A stretch of 64,000 bases of DNA from Paramecium octaurelia. Taxonomy: Eukaryota; Ciliophora; Oligohymenophorea; Peniculida; Parameciidae. The stretch spans positions 1 through 64,000 of the forward strand of contig CAJJDP010000065.1 of NCBI GenBank assembly GCA_905182995.1. Direction: 5' to 3'. Position numbers and translations under genes: made by a program. Shown here piece after piece: positions 23,119 to 35,105 of the stretch. The notes beneath the pieces were generated by a model. The model searched no databases. It saw only the letters and a program-made list of their open reading frames with translations, and was not told the origin of the DNA. The stretch's first letter is position 1; each line of letters begins with the position of its first letter.

Positions 23119-24339
23119 ATGTTTTAACCAAAATCAATGAAATTCACACCTCACAATTCAATTGCAGGAAATGAAAATGTTAACTCTTTAAACAAATCTA
23201 AACCGATTAAGAATATGTGTTGTATGAATCACCCTTAAAAAACTGCTAAATATTGTATGGCAAAGGATCTTTCAGTGTCATTGTGTTCCAAATGTGCTAT
23301 TAATATGGCAGGCAAAGGTTTTGTGGTTGAAGAAATAAATGGATTTGAGGAACGACAAAGAAGGGATGTAATCGACAGGTTTCTGAATTTGGTTAATAGA
23401 AACCTTTCTTAATATGATAAAGCATTGTCAGGGTTACTAACTAAAAAGTAGGACATTACAAAATACTTCGAATAATAGGTAGACAAAGTAATCAGATTTC
23501 ATTAATTGGTTACCTAGCAACTTTCTGAAGAGAAAGACAAATTAATTCAACAATTAACTTAAAATTTTAAATAGACCTCTTTAACGTATGAAGAAACTAT
23601 AAAGACACTTCAAAATTCAAAGTAGGAAAGCATTGGAATGAAAAATGATGTGCAATAAAATTTAGATCGTATTGTCAAACAAATTGCATAAGAGCCATTT
23701 AATGAAATAATGAATTGTTATCATAAGACAGTAGAGAAGTATGTCTCAGACATTGAAGATCTACAAAGAAAACCTATTGAAGTCATCAAAATAACCTTGA
23801 ATGAACCATATAAAATAAATGAATTTGTCACTGTAGGCTTACAAAAAACATCTTTAATAAAGAAAAATTTATCTGATATCGGATTAAGAACAATAACGAA
23901 TGAGGATGTGTATGAAAGCATTGCAAAGAGAGACTCTGTTAATTATCAAAAAACCTCAAAAACGTTATCATCTTTGCCTCGAACCCCCAAAACTGAAAGT
24001 TCTCCTTTTAAATCAGTTCCTGTCACTAACATAGATCTATATCATACTCCAGAATAACAACAGCTAAAGACATTTAAATCTTAAACTAGTCTCTAATAAG
24101 CAAAGATGCAATTAGCTTAGGTTTAAGAGAATATTGAATAAAATTATGAGGAAGGCCATTCTTAAATGATAGAAAGAGATGATGTTGAAAATTCTTATTA
24201 AATGATGATTGCAGAGTCAGTTTCCGATAGCGAAGACTTTATTGATCAACTGAATTTAATATAATCACTTACTGTTGGCTAAAATGGACACTTAAATTCA
24301 CTTAAAATGTACAGTTCACCTCAATTCAAGAATCGATGA
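23119..24339 (+). CDS. B-box-like zinc-finger protein with coiled coil
   Basis: An intronless frame of 406 residues. Residues 35-75 contain CCMNHPQKTAKYCMAKDLSV then LCSKCAINMAGKGFVVEE, a Cys/His arrangement (C..H...C...C..C) like a B-box zinc finger. A helical coiled-coil region follows (about 80-210), as in TRIM-like proteins, but no RING precedes it. The C-terminal third is Ser/Thr/Pro and Gln rich (SLPRTPKTESSPFKSVPVT) and ends in an acidic stretch. TRIM-like B-box-coiled-coil proteins mediate assembly; without a RING no ligase activity is claimed. The gene is the first of a plus-strand run. Confidence 0.6.
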
Positions 24340-24512
24340 TTTTATATAATAATGATATCATAGTCTATTTAATATCTTCTTCTTTCTTTGATCGAACTAT
24401 TGAAGCCTGTATATTCGAGTAGATTACCCATGCTTATTTTTGAGTTGAATACTAAATTGGGAATAAAATGATCTAACATCAATTTATATTCTTGATAATT
24501 TAAATAAAATAA

Positions 24513-25067
24513 ATGCTATTAAAAACACGACATAGGTCTTCTTTATAAACTACCCATGATTCATTTCTCTCAGAATTAGAAGTTGATAGAATTATTAGCT
24601 CTTGCAACTTAACTTTAGCCAAAGTGACTTCAGAACATGATGAAATCAAAGTTTAAATTTAGGATTATAAAGCATCGATTGACTACTTATAAAAATCAAA
24701 TATTCAGTAAGAGAAACAATTAAAAGTACTAAAATCCAATCTAGACGACAAAGAATATGTACAAAATATAAAAAATGATGTTCTCAAAAAATTAAATGGG
24801 ATTGAGGATAATATGGATAATCTTGAGAAGTATTTGGAAGAAATCTAAAAAATAACACAAGAAATTGAATAATCTCCAATAATGTGGAAATGTATTAGAT
24901 GTGGATTTGCTTAAAAAGAAGGTTAAAATGAAGCTAGTTGCACATATCATCCTGGAAAATTAAAATACTTCTCTTGTAGATTATGTGGTTAAGATGAATA
25001 TTTTACTTGTTGTAATAGATGTAGAGATTGTCTTTACGGTTGCACCAAAGGTTTACATAAACCATGA
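24513..25067 (+). CDS. coiled-coil protein with C-terminal Cys-rich zinc-binding region
   Basis: An intronless frame of 184 residues. Residues 20-125 are helical coiled coil (EHDEIKVQIQDYKASIDYLQ). The last 60 residues contain WKCIRCGF, CTYHPGKLKYFSCRLCG and FTCCNRCRDCLYGCTKGLHK, with eleven Cys and two potential His ligands. The CxYHPG...CxxC...CC..C..C..GC...H layout suggests a compact two-zinc module, somewhat like CHORD-type or binuclear treble-clef modules, but I cannot name the family. It probably acts through protein binding in the cytoplasm. There is no signal peptide. Confidence 0.65.
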
Positions 25068-25265
25068 ATTATATCTATACATATATTAATTGTTTAAACT
25101 CTATGTTTTGCTAAACTAATTCTAATTAGATTAATAGTATATTCATCTATTTTAAGGTATGCCTTTGATCAACAGTAGATAAAGTTATTTTAATAAATAA
25201 ATATTCTTATTAAAAATAAAAATTATATTATTTGTTTACAATTAAATTTCTAAACTATTTTTCAT

Positions 25266-26044
25266 ATGGACTCGAGCGAAGTTATATCAAATCCAATCTG
25301 CCCAAATAAACCAAAAATTCCCTATGAGGTAACCAAGACTTTTTGTCCTCGACAAGAAAACTCAAGTTATTTGAATTGGTAAGAATAAGCAAATGATAAA
25401 TCCAATTCTGAATTAACTTAACTCTATGGAATGTCCGCTTATAAAGTACTTACAGGAGAGAATGAGTTCGATGGCCATTGCTGTAATAAAATGGCAGAAA
25501 TAGCACGAAATAACTAGAAGCAACTTTAAGGATAATTAGCTACTATGTAATAATTGAATATTTTAATAACTGAACATTAAAAACTCTTAGATCGTTCCTA
25601 TTAACAATTGAAGGACGAAAAATAAAGGAAGGAGTAATAATTAGCAAAAAGTTTAGATATCAGTTAAGACTTACTGAATAAGGATCAAATAATAAATTAA
25701 TGGAAAACAAAATACGAAAAGGAAACCATGCAAAATCAATAAAGAGACCATAAAATTGAGTAAAAGTGCAATTAATATTTAGACAATTGAAGCAAAAGAT
25801 TGAAGAGGCACACGAAAGGTAGCAACAATCTGTCACTATAGTCGGACTGCAAGATGAAATAAATACTTGGAAGAATAGATATCTTAATCTAAACAAGACA
25901 TTTGATGAAACAAAGCAAAAATTAATTGAACTTTAGAACGAATCAGAAAATTTAAAAAGCAAATAGCCTAATTAAGATGAATCTTCTTAATCTACAACTA
26001 CTACAACAACAACAGTTAAAAGAACAAAAAAATAATAGGAATGA
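25266..26044 (+). CDS. coiled-coil protein of unknown function
   Basis: One 23-nt intron leaves 251 residues. The N-terminus (MDSSEVISNPICPNKPKIPY) is non-helical with a short GHCCNKM patch. From residue 85 on it is a continuous Gln/Glu/Lys heptad region (QLKDEKQRKEQQLAKSLDIS; TWKNRYLNLNKTFDETKQKL). The tail is Ser/Thr rich (SSQSTTTTTTTVKRTKKQQE). No other motif is seen. The gene lies between the Cys-rich gene and TMEM222, all on the plus strand with spacers of 50-200 bp. Confidence 0.68.
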
Positions 26045-26100
26045 ATACAAATAAAGAGATTTATCATCGATATATTATTCAATATTTATTATTAAATATT

Positions 26101-26770
26101 ATGGGTCAAATGGCTGCAAAACAAAATCAAAATCACAAATTGGCTGTGTAGGAGGAAAATTAAGTACAAGAACCTGAGAAAGAAAATATGGAAATAGAAT
26201 AAGTCGATTAAATAAGTGTTGAAAACTAAAAGTGTTTAAAAAATTAATTCTTTTAGATATCCATTCTGTATTGTTTGGACAAGTATACCAGTTATAACAT
26301 GGCTTATTCCTTGTATAGGACATACTGGAATTTGCACATCTGAAGGAACTATTCATGACTTTGGGGGACCTTATTTCATAGCAATCGACAATTTTACTTT
26401 TGGAAAACCATTAAAATATGTTAGGTTAAATAAAGAATTTGAGGTTTCAAGATAAACTTGGGATGATGCTGTTTTAAAAGCAGACGATGAATTCGGTTAA
26501 TAGATGGTACTTATGACAATAAAATTTAGCATAATTTATTTACAAATAATTGTCACAGCCATGTTGCAAAGGCTCTAATTAATATGAAGTATAAAGGGAA
26601 ATAATCTTATACTATGTTCCATATATGGCTTATGCTCATTATAAGCGGATAATATGTTAGGTATTTGTGCGTTTATAGATTAAAAAAGTTTTGGAAGATT
26701 TGTTAAGACATTTTTACCAACCATCATATTTTATGGCATCATTTTAATGGTAGTGTTCTTAAGTAAATGA
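26101..26770 (+). CDS. TMEM222: TMEM222 family (DUF778) membrane protein
   Basis: Removing introns of 25, 23 and 28 nt gives 197 residues. Hallmarks of the family are clear: PFCIVWTSIPVITWLIPCIG, HTGICTSEGTIHDFGGPYFI, FGKPLKYVRL, TWDDAVLKADDEF, QMHNLFTNNCHSHVAKALI and the C-terminal hydrophobic SFGRFVKTFLP...IIFYGIILMVVF. Two of the introns interrupt these conserved blocks, which fixes their boundaries; the last one ends in AAG. TMEM222 proteins are small conserved eukaryotic membrane proteins; their NCHSHV core suggests a papain/NlpC-like fold, and human variants affect brain development, but the molecular role is not settled. Confidence 0.92.
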
Positions 26771-26840
26771 TTATGATAAAAAATATCGTGCATGATTTAT
26801 TTCCAATATTTTAAAATTTAAAATAATAAACATAAATATT

Positions 26841-27182
26841 ATGAATTAATAGGAAATTTTAATTCAGATTCTTGAAGGATTATAAACAAAGAACTCAAAT
26901 ATGATCATTTCAAGTCTTGAGTGTGACCAAAATTTGATTGACGATGTAATAAAAGAATTGCCTATTTCAAAATGCGAAGCCTTATTTTCATTTTTATTGA
27001 AAAAAATTAATAATCACAAATTATAAATTAATTGTATGAAGTGGATTGCAAGTTTATGTGACACAAGACCATAATTATTTTTAAATAATCCTAAATTTTA
27101 AGATTTGATTTCAAAGATAAAAGTTTCAGATTAAGACTCTTATGAACTGATTGGAAAGCTTGAAATGATTGTTTAATAATGA
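26841..27182 (+). CDS. small protein consisting of a Utp12/WDR43-type C-terminal domain
   Basis: An intronless frame of 113 residues. The pattern I..LECDQNLIDDVIKELPISKCEAL.SFLLKKI, then CMKWIASLCDTRPQLFLNNP and ISKIKVS...YELIGKLEMI resembles the Utp12 domain at the C-terminus of SSU processome proteins such as WDR43/UTP5. In those proteins it follows a WD40 propeller; here it stands alone, with only 70 bp to the TMEM222 stop and 37 bp to the next gene. Utp12 domains mediate assembly of the t-UTP complex in 18S rRNA maturation. The match is by pattern; a generic helical repeat is the alternative. Confidence 0.45.
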
Positions 27183-27219
27183 ATTCTATTTTAATTTTTT
27201 TCATTAATATTTTTATCAA

Positions 27220-28856
27220 ATGGCTGATAATGATGATTATGAAATCTAATATTACAAATATTTAGAGAAAATAGGAATGACTCTTCCCAATCCCAGAGTC
27301 AGAGAAACCCCTTAGAAATAAGGCGGTAGTGGAATTTCATAAAGATTATTATTCTAGAACTCCTCATTAAAAAAAGAACTGAATTATTAAAGAATTAATT
27401 CAATTATAGTACTGAATAACTAATTAGAAATTAATTTAACCAATAAATAGTCCTAACCTAAACTACTAAATATCACTTCAAATTCAGAAGGTAAAAGCCC
27501 TATCTTTGACATACAAACCAGCCTAATTCAATCCAATGAATAAAAAAATGGAAAAGGATTATCTTAAATCGATGAATTCGCAGATGAGTATTAGTAAGAA
27601 GCATCTAACAAAACTAATTGTTATGAGTCAAAATAGGAATTAAACAACAACAATATCAACCTAGACTTTTCGTCCCTTCAATTAAAACCATTGACCACCA
27701 ATAAACTTCACGAAGAAGCTTAATAGAGAGCTGAATAATAAAATTAGTTACTTCAAGAATCAAAAGACTTCGAAAATCAAATGCAATTGTAAAATAATTA
27801 AGACTTGAATGAATAGCAAATTTAATAAGACGAATAGTCTTGCTAGCATGAAAAAAGCCCTAAATAAAGCAATTAAGAACCATAAAAATAAGATAGTCCA
27901 ATAATAGTAAATACTGAGTAAATTAATGATTTAGAATCTTAAAATATATAGGTTCAGTCACAAATCATAATTTAAAATGAACAAATTGAAAAAATAACTG
28001 CCTGTGACTTAGAGGTGGATAAAATATAAAATTTAGAACCTTAATCTTAAGTAGAAAATTAATAAAATAATGAAACGCAATCCTAAGAAGTTATTATGTA
28101 AGAAGAAATTGAGCAAGAAAATCATTGCTAGCCCTAAACTTCAGCTCCATAAAACAATATTATGATTAGTTAATAGGAGCCATCTGAAATTCAATTAGAA
28201 AAAGAAAATGATGAAATAGATAGACCTTAAATTTAAGTTTCTGATAATAATATCATAACCAATGAAGAAATGGAAATTGAGAAAATATAAGTACCCCAAT
28301 AAGAGGAATAAATTGTGATCTTAGAGAATAATAATTAAGAGTTTTACCCAACTGAGAATAAATAAAATGCTGATCAAGAAAATTGTACAAATAACATAAA
28401 CTAATAATAAACAGTTGAACAAAGAATTATCGAAAAGAAAAAGAAAAAATAGAAGAAAAGTAGAATCATTAATAAAAAAAAGAAAAAGGAAAAGAAAAAT
28501 AAGTAAGAACAAAATGAACAAACTTTAAATAACGAAAAAGTTTAATCTTAAGATATAAAGCAGGGTGAATCCTAGGAAATAAAATAGTGTTAATCCTAAC
28601 AAATAAAACAGGGTGAAGAAAAATAAATTTCTTAGATTGAAGAAAAACCCAATAATGAACCATAAATAATTGAATAGGAATAAAAGAATCCTATTTGCAA
28701 TCTATTATAATCATTGATTCAAGGATTTTATGGTTAAAACATAAAAATAAACTGGCATAAGTATACCTTCTTAAGAAGGAAAATTTAAAAGTAAATAAAA
28801 TGTATATTTTTGTTAGGAAAAGATCTATATTGCTAAAGTCTAAGTTGTTAATTTGA
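27220..28856 (+). CDS. low-complexity Gln/Glu/Lys-rich protein
   Basis: One 26-nt intron near the 3' end leaves 536 residues. The first 45 residues are ordinary (MADNDDYEIQYYKYLEKIGM, TLPNPRVRETPQ); after that the protein is Gln/Asn/Glu/Ser rich. A strongly basic stretch (EKKKKKQKKSRIINKKKKKE) near residue 410 could act as a nuclear signal. Just after it, IKQGESQEIKQ is repeated about three times with small changes. The C-terminus is again basic and hydrophobic. No fold is recognised. The first part resembles the N-terminus of short conserved proteins, but I cannot name one. Confidence 0.62.
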
Positions 28857-28907
28857 AGTTTCAAAATTTGAATATATATAGTTATAGTTTGTTCATATTA
28901 TTAACCA

Positions 28908-30504
<1,597 letters not shown>

Positions 30505-30625
30505 CAGGAAATAATTAAAATAAATAATAACCCATTTATATCAATATTTTCAAAAAGCGTGTTATAAACTAATGCAAACCATTCATGATTTATTATTTTC
30601 TAGATACTTATAAAACATAATTATT

Positions 30626-32178
30626 TCAAATGTATTTCTTCACCCAAATATTAATTTATTATTTATTCCACTATCCTGCAATTTATTTTATTTGACGCAA
30701 TGTCTCATCAGATATATTATGTATCAACTCTAAATAAAAAGAACCAATTGATTATAAAAAAGGATTCAACTCTTTTTCATTCTAGTTTCCCTAACTCAAT
30801 TCATCTAGAATTCCTATTTTTAAGAGATAGATTATTTAGCAAAGAACCTAGTATGGCGAGTTCAAATAATTGAATTAATTAGTTGTTTAAACTACTAAAT
30901 AATCTAAAAGCTAAAAATAATATTGTAACTATAGAATACTTATTTTGGCAATAACTCCAAATTATCATCTCTCCATTAATGAGCAAGACATAAAGATAAT
31001 GAAGAAAAATATAATTAATCATATTTCTAACTGTATTAACTCATCTCATTTGAATGTGAGGAATGCTACTCATCAATTAAATTGTAATTGTAATAGCAAT
31101 ACAATTTAATCTTAAGAGATGGTACTTAAATTTTTAATCTTGTTTATATTGGTTAACTATTATATGACAAAATTATGACGTTGTTTTCTTTTTGAATTCT
31201 AAATTCAGTCTCTGAATCTTATAAAAGCTTTTAAAACTTAATCTCATTCTAATCAGAAATTTATAAAATTATATCTAATTCCGGTTTAGTGATTCTAATT
31301 GATTTGGATATAAACGATCCAGCAATTTGGAAATTGAATCCATTTAATTGCTATATAAACATCAAAAAAATAAAAGAAGACTCATTATTTAATTGAAGTT
31401 ATTTTGCTAATTAAAAACAAAGAGTATTATTTTCATTTATTTAATTTTTATCCAAATGAACATTTTAATATACAGGAAATACCTGTGCAGCCTCTGGAAT
31501 CTCGATTTTTTGTTAAATTACTTATATTTATGTCTGCTAATTATTCTATAAATTGTTGATAAATCTTAAAGGAGTATTTTAATAGATGTTATCATTATAT
31601 TCTAATTTCACCTTTTTAAAAGAATCTTAAGAAACTTAACCAGATTATCTACCAAAATGATTCTATTATAAAGAATTAATATTATCATGGTGTTACAGAT
31701 TACGATATTTCTCAAAAATAGCCTAGATCAAATTATAAGCACTAGTTTTTCTAGCATTAGACTCAATAAAACTAAAGCCTTCACTCTTGAGATTATCAAA
31801 CTCCAAATGACATTACTTATAACCATCCGATTATTCGATTTTTTCTTCTAAATCCTTCTAAATATGAAGCTCTTATTTGATCTTTTATATTAAAGACAGA
31901 AGATTTTGATAGTGTTCATCTTTGGGGATAATAAAATTATTTTTTTCAGCAAATTCCCAATCCTTTTTCATTAATTCATCATATCCTATATCAGCACATT
32001 ATTATTTTGCAATTTTTGTATTTTTACCAAACCCATTTGAAATCAATAATGAATTCACAAATAACTTGCATGAAAATTCTGAATTTGTACCTTATTCAGG
32101 TGTCGTGACAATAAACTTATAGGTGTAATTTTTTAACTTATCAAATGTTTCTTTAATTTTCGAGAGCTTCTTTTGCAT
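30626..32178 (-). CDS. dsRNA-binding domain plus nucleotidyltransferase-fold protein (DZF-like)
   Basis: One 29-nt intron leaves 507 residues. Residues 10-75 resemble a dsRBD: YKFIVTTPEQGTNSEFSCKL, then LISNGFGKNTKIAKQQCADI, including the basic K..K.AK..CA helix start. Around residue 300 IAGSFISKSIRITKPELDII fits the nucleotidyltransferase motif GS...[DE]h[DE]h. The C-terminal part (SLCLAHQWRDDNLELLP; PYQVLCQIIYLLKIG) resembles the helical half of NF45/NF90 DZF or OAS/PAP-type enzymes. DZF proteins are dimeric pseudoenzymes that bind dsRNA complexes. Whether this one is active is unclear. ATG 32178 is used; an in-frame ATG at 32328 adds a non-protein-like AT-rich stretch. Confidence 0.45.
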
Positions 32179-32947
32179 TTCTAAATATTTAGTTAAATTA
32201 AATATTTTATAAAATAGTTTTACAAAATTTCGCAAACATATAATGTGTAATTTTGCTATTTCATTTAATAATATTACACATTTATATATAAATAATATAT
32301 ATTTCCATAGAATAACCAGATTGATCATATATTTTTTACTTATTTATCCTACTCATATCACTAATATTTAATTAATTGTTTCAGAGGAGCCTAAACTCAA
32401 AACTAATTGATCAATTTTAGAACATTGATTGAGAATAAATAATGTTAAAGAACATCCATAGAATCAGCAATAGGCTCATCAAATTGTAAGTGTTTAATTC
32501 AAAATTAACTTCTTTGGGATAAGAGTGTGCATTGTTAAAAAAAAATGTAATTTAGATTGAGCAAGCAAAATACGAAAATATACATATAAATATTCATTAA
32601 ATAGTTAATGTAGAATAGCTTTATTATTGTAAATGCTTGTGTAGTAATGTTTTAACTGCAATTGGGCAATCCTTTTTATTAAAATGAATATAAAGAACAT
32701 CTTCTTTAAAAGTCACCTTTTTACATATATCATTCAAACATTAAATAGAAGTGAAATCAATTATTTATGAATTTTTATCGCCTGATGATCTTTTAAGTTG
32801 GATAAATTTCAGTTTTTTGGACATTAGTATTAGCACTAAATATTATAATTTTATGTATTACATTTTCAATAAGATACCAAATTCATATATTATAATATAT
32901 TATATCATAAATTGTATATATATTTCGATATTTTTCATAAATCAACT
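32179..32947. other. intergenic region, no supported gene
   Basis: About 770 bp of very AT-rich sequence. A plus-strand frame at 32751-33005 encodes almost only Ile, Tyr, Phe and Asn and overlaps the 3' end of the exchanger gene, so it is not accepted. A 5' extension of the dsRBD gene to 32328 is possible but unconvincing. Confidence 0.4.
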
Positions 32948-34654
32948 TCACTTTAAAATATTCATTCCAATTATAATAGCAGATATCAAAATAAATAATC
33001 CATAAAGAACGATCATCTTTACTCCATCCTAAGATTTCAAAGTAAATCCTTTAGCCAATGCAAGCAAGAGTAAAATAAACACTATTACACAAAGAACTGC
33101 AATTGAAATACAGAAGGCTTGTTGGAAATCATTATAATCCATTTCATATTCAATGTCCAGATCAATTATAATTCTTAAAACCCAAGGTAATCCTGTACAC
33201 AGGGATATTTTGCATATTGCAGTTTAGAAGAATGCCTGAGTGAATTCTAGTTTTGTTTCAATTTTTGCAACTTCTAAATTATAATTGGCAAATTATAGTT
33301 AAGTAAAAAAGCCCAAAAAAATCATTCCTACTAATTATAAAGGGATTCCTGTAGCCAAAGCTAGTTCGAATCCCCACCAATCAATTAAATAATAGCATCC
33401 ACAAAGCAAACCTAAGTTCAAAAAAAAGCATAGCACCAATTTTTTGGGTACAACATTTTCATTATAGCTTGGCAATAAATACAATATCAGATGAATAGGG
33501 AAGAAAATAATAAATAACACCTTATCTAAGGGTTCTTTAGGCATTTCAAGTTTTGATTATTCTTAATTCATTTGGTCTTCAGGATTTTAATTTTAGGGGG
33601 GTTGTTAATCTTAATTATTGGGTTGGTGCACAGATTCCATAGGATTAGAATCTATTAAAGGATTTTCATCTTGATCATTATCTTATTAATCATTTCTTTA
33701 TTTGATTGCACTTTGAGGTTATTCATCGTTTAGTAATTATCTTTACCTCTATTTGGGTTTGTAAAGGTTTTAGTAAAATTCTGATCGCTTTTGAATTTCA
33801 GATTTGATTTAATTTCTGATTGAAAATATAATAGCATATACAATTGATCCAAATCTTTATCTAATTTTTTTCTTTTAAGGATTTTGCTATCCATATTTGA
33901 TTACCAAAATTGCTTCAAATGTGTTGATCTTTTTTTGTAAACTCTAATCTTTGAGATCAACCATCCCTGCATCTCTCAACTATGTTACTGAATACCTTCT
34001 TTTTTTGTATTCCAAATGCTAATCTGAATTGAATTCGTTATCTTCATTATTAAGGGTCAACCATTCCATTATCTTTTCTTTTATTTCATAATTCCCTGCT
34101 AAAACAATTAAATCTAATATGTAGTAAACTAGTAGAACCAAGGCTGTTCCTATCTTAGCCCACTCGTAATACAGACACAGCAACATCACAAGCAATCCAA
34201 CTATATAAATAACGCAATCTCTTAATGTCGTCCATGTGTCCAAGACTCCATGATGTGAAGTAGGAAATTTAATAAGAATCAAACCAAAAATGAATAATAT
34301 ACTAAAGGCATCTGATCCAATAATTACTGAAACTCCCAAATCTGACTTGCTGCTAAATGTTGAATAAAAACATAAAATCAAATATTGCATTGAGTTTAGT
34401 AAACTGTATAGTATAGGCCTATATGTTTCTTCATATTCTTTATCCTATAATTTTAACTATTTTGATATTTACTTACATCTAACAAACTCATAAAGTCTTC
34501 AAACAAATTTGACAAATACTTCTTATAAATGTAATATACAAAAGCAAACATATATAACAACCCTTTTATCATAATATAGCTTACCGATTATAAATCCGAT
34601 TACATGTCCAGCATTATGATCTTCAACTGTTGGGACTAATTCTCTGTAGGTCAT
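32948..34654 (-). CDS. divergent K-dependent Na/Ca exchanger-like membrane protein
   Basis: Introns of 22 and 32 nt leave 550 residues. The first half contains LGVSVIIGSDAFSILFIFGL, the counterpart of G.GTIVGSAVFN in alpha-repeat 1, then several spans and RDCVIYIVGLLV. A long Gln/Asn-rich cytoplasmic loop follows. The second half starts KEPLDKVLFIIFFPIHLILY and contains LVGMIFLGFFTQL and CTGLPWVLRIII, the latter like GLGLPWLL of alpha-repeat 2. The family has 10-11 spans and exchanges Na+ for Ca2+ (and K+). Here the N-terminal region is short and the acidic residues of the two alpha repeats (TSxPE and GxSxxD types) are not evident, so transport activity is uncertain. The ends are well set by the ATG and TGA. 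Confidence 0.7.
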
Positions 34655-35105
34655 GAAGAAAAAATTAAAATTTTTAATATAAATCAAAAAGAATTTGAAC
34701 GGGCCAATTACAAATCATATCATAATTGAGTTTATCAACAATTTGGAGAAAGTGGGAAGATTGCTCAACTTTAAATTAAAAAATTTGAAAAAAGGTTACA
34801 AAGTGGAAAGATGAAACTGATATAATCTTTAACAATAAAAAAATTTAATTCATTACAATATTGGCAACTAAAATTATAAAAAGAAAAGATAAAGATTGAT
34901 TAAGAAACTATAATAAATATAGAAAATACTAAAGTCTCACTTTTTTGTTTGAAAGAATATTGTGATTATATTAATTTTGAAAATTAATTATTTTATTCTT
35001 AATTTTAAGAAGATAGTATAGAAAAAATATAACTATAAACAATCTTTCAAGGACTTATCATATTTATTACTTTAATGTTATTAAATTGTTTTTATAAAAT
35101 AAATT
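34655..35105. other. intergenic region, no gene seen
   Basis: About 450 bp between tandem minus-strand genes; very AT rich, with no frame of protein-like composition. Confidence 0.4.

Noticed and set aside
28321..28663. Minus-strand hydrophobic open frames
   Set aside because: They are the complement of the Lys-rich stretch of the plus-strand Gln/Lys-rich gene.
32751..33005. Plus-strand open frame of 84 codons
   Set aside because: Composition is almost only Ile, Tyr, Phe and Asn, and it overlaps the exchanger 3' end on the other strand.
33355..33400. TTCGAATCC, resembling a tRNA T-arm
   Set aside because: No acceptor or anticodon stems pair around it, and it lies inside the exchanger coding frame.
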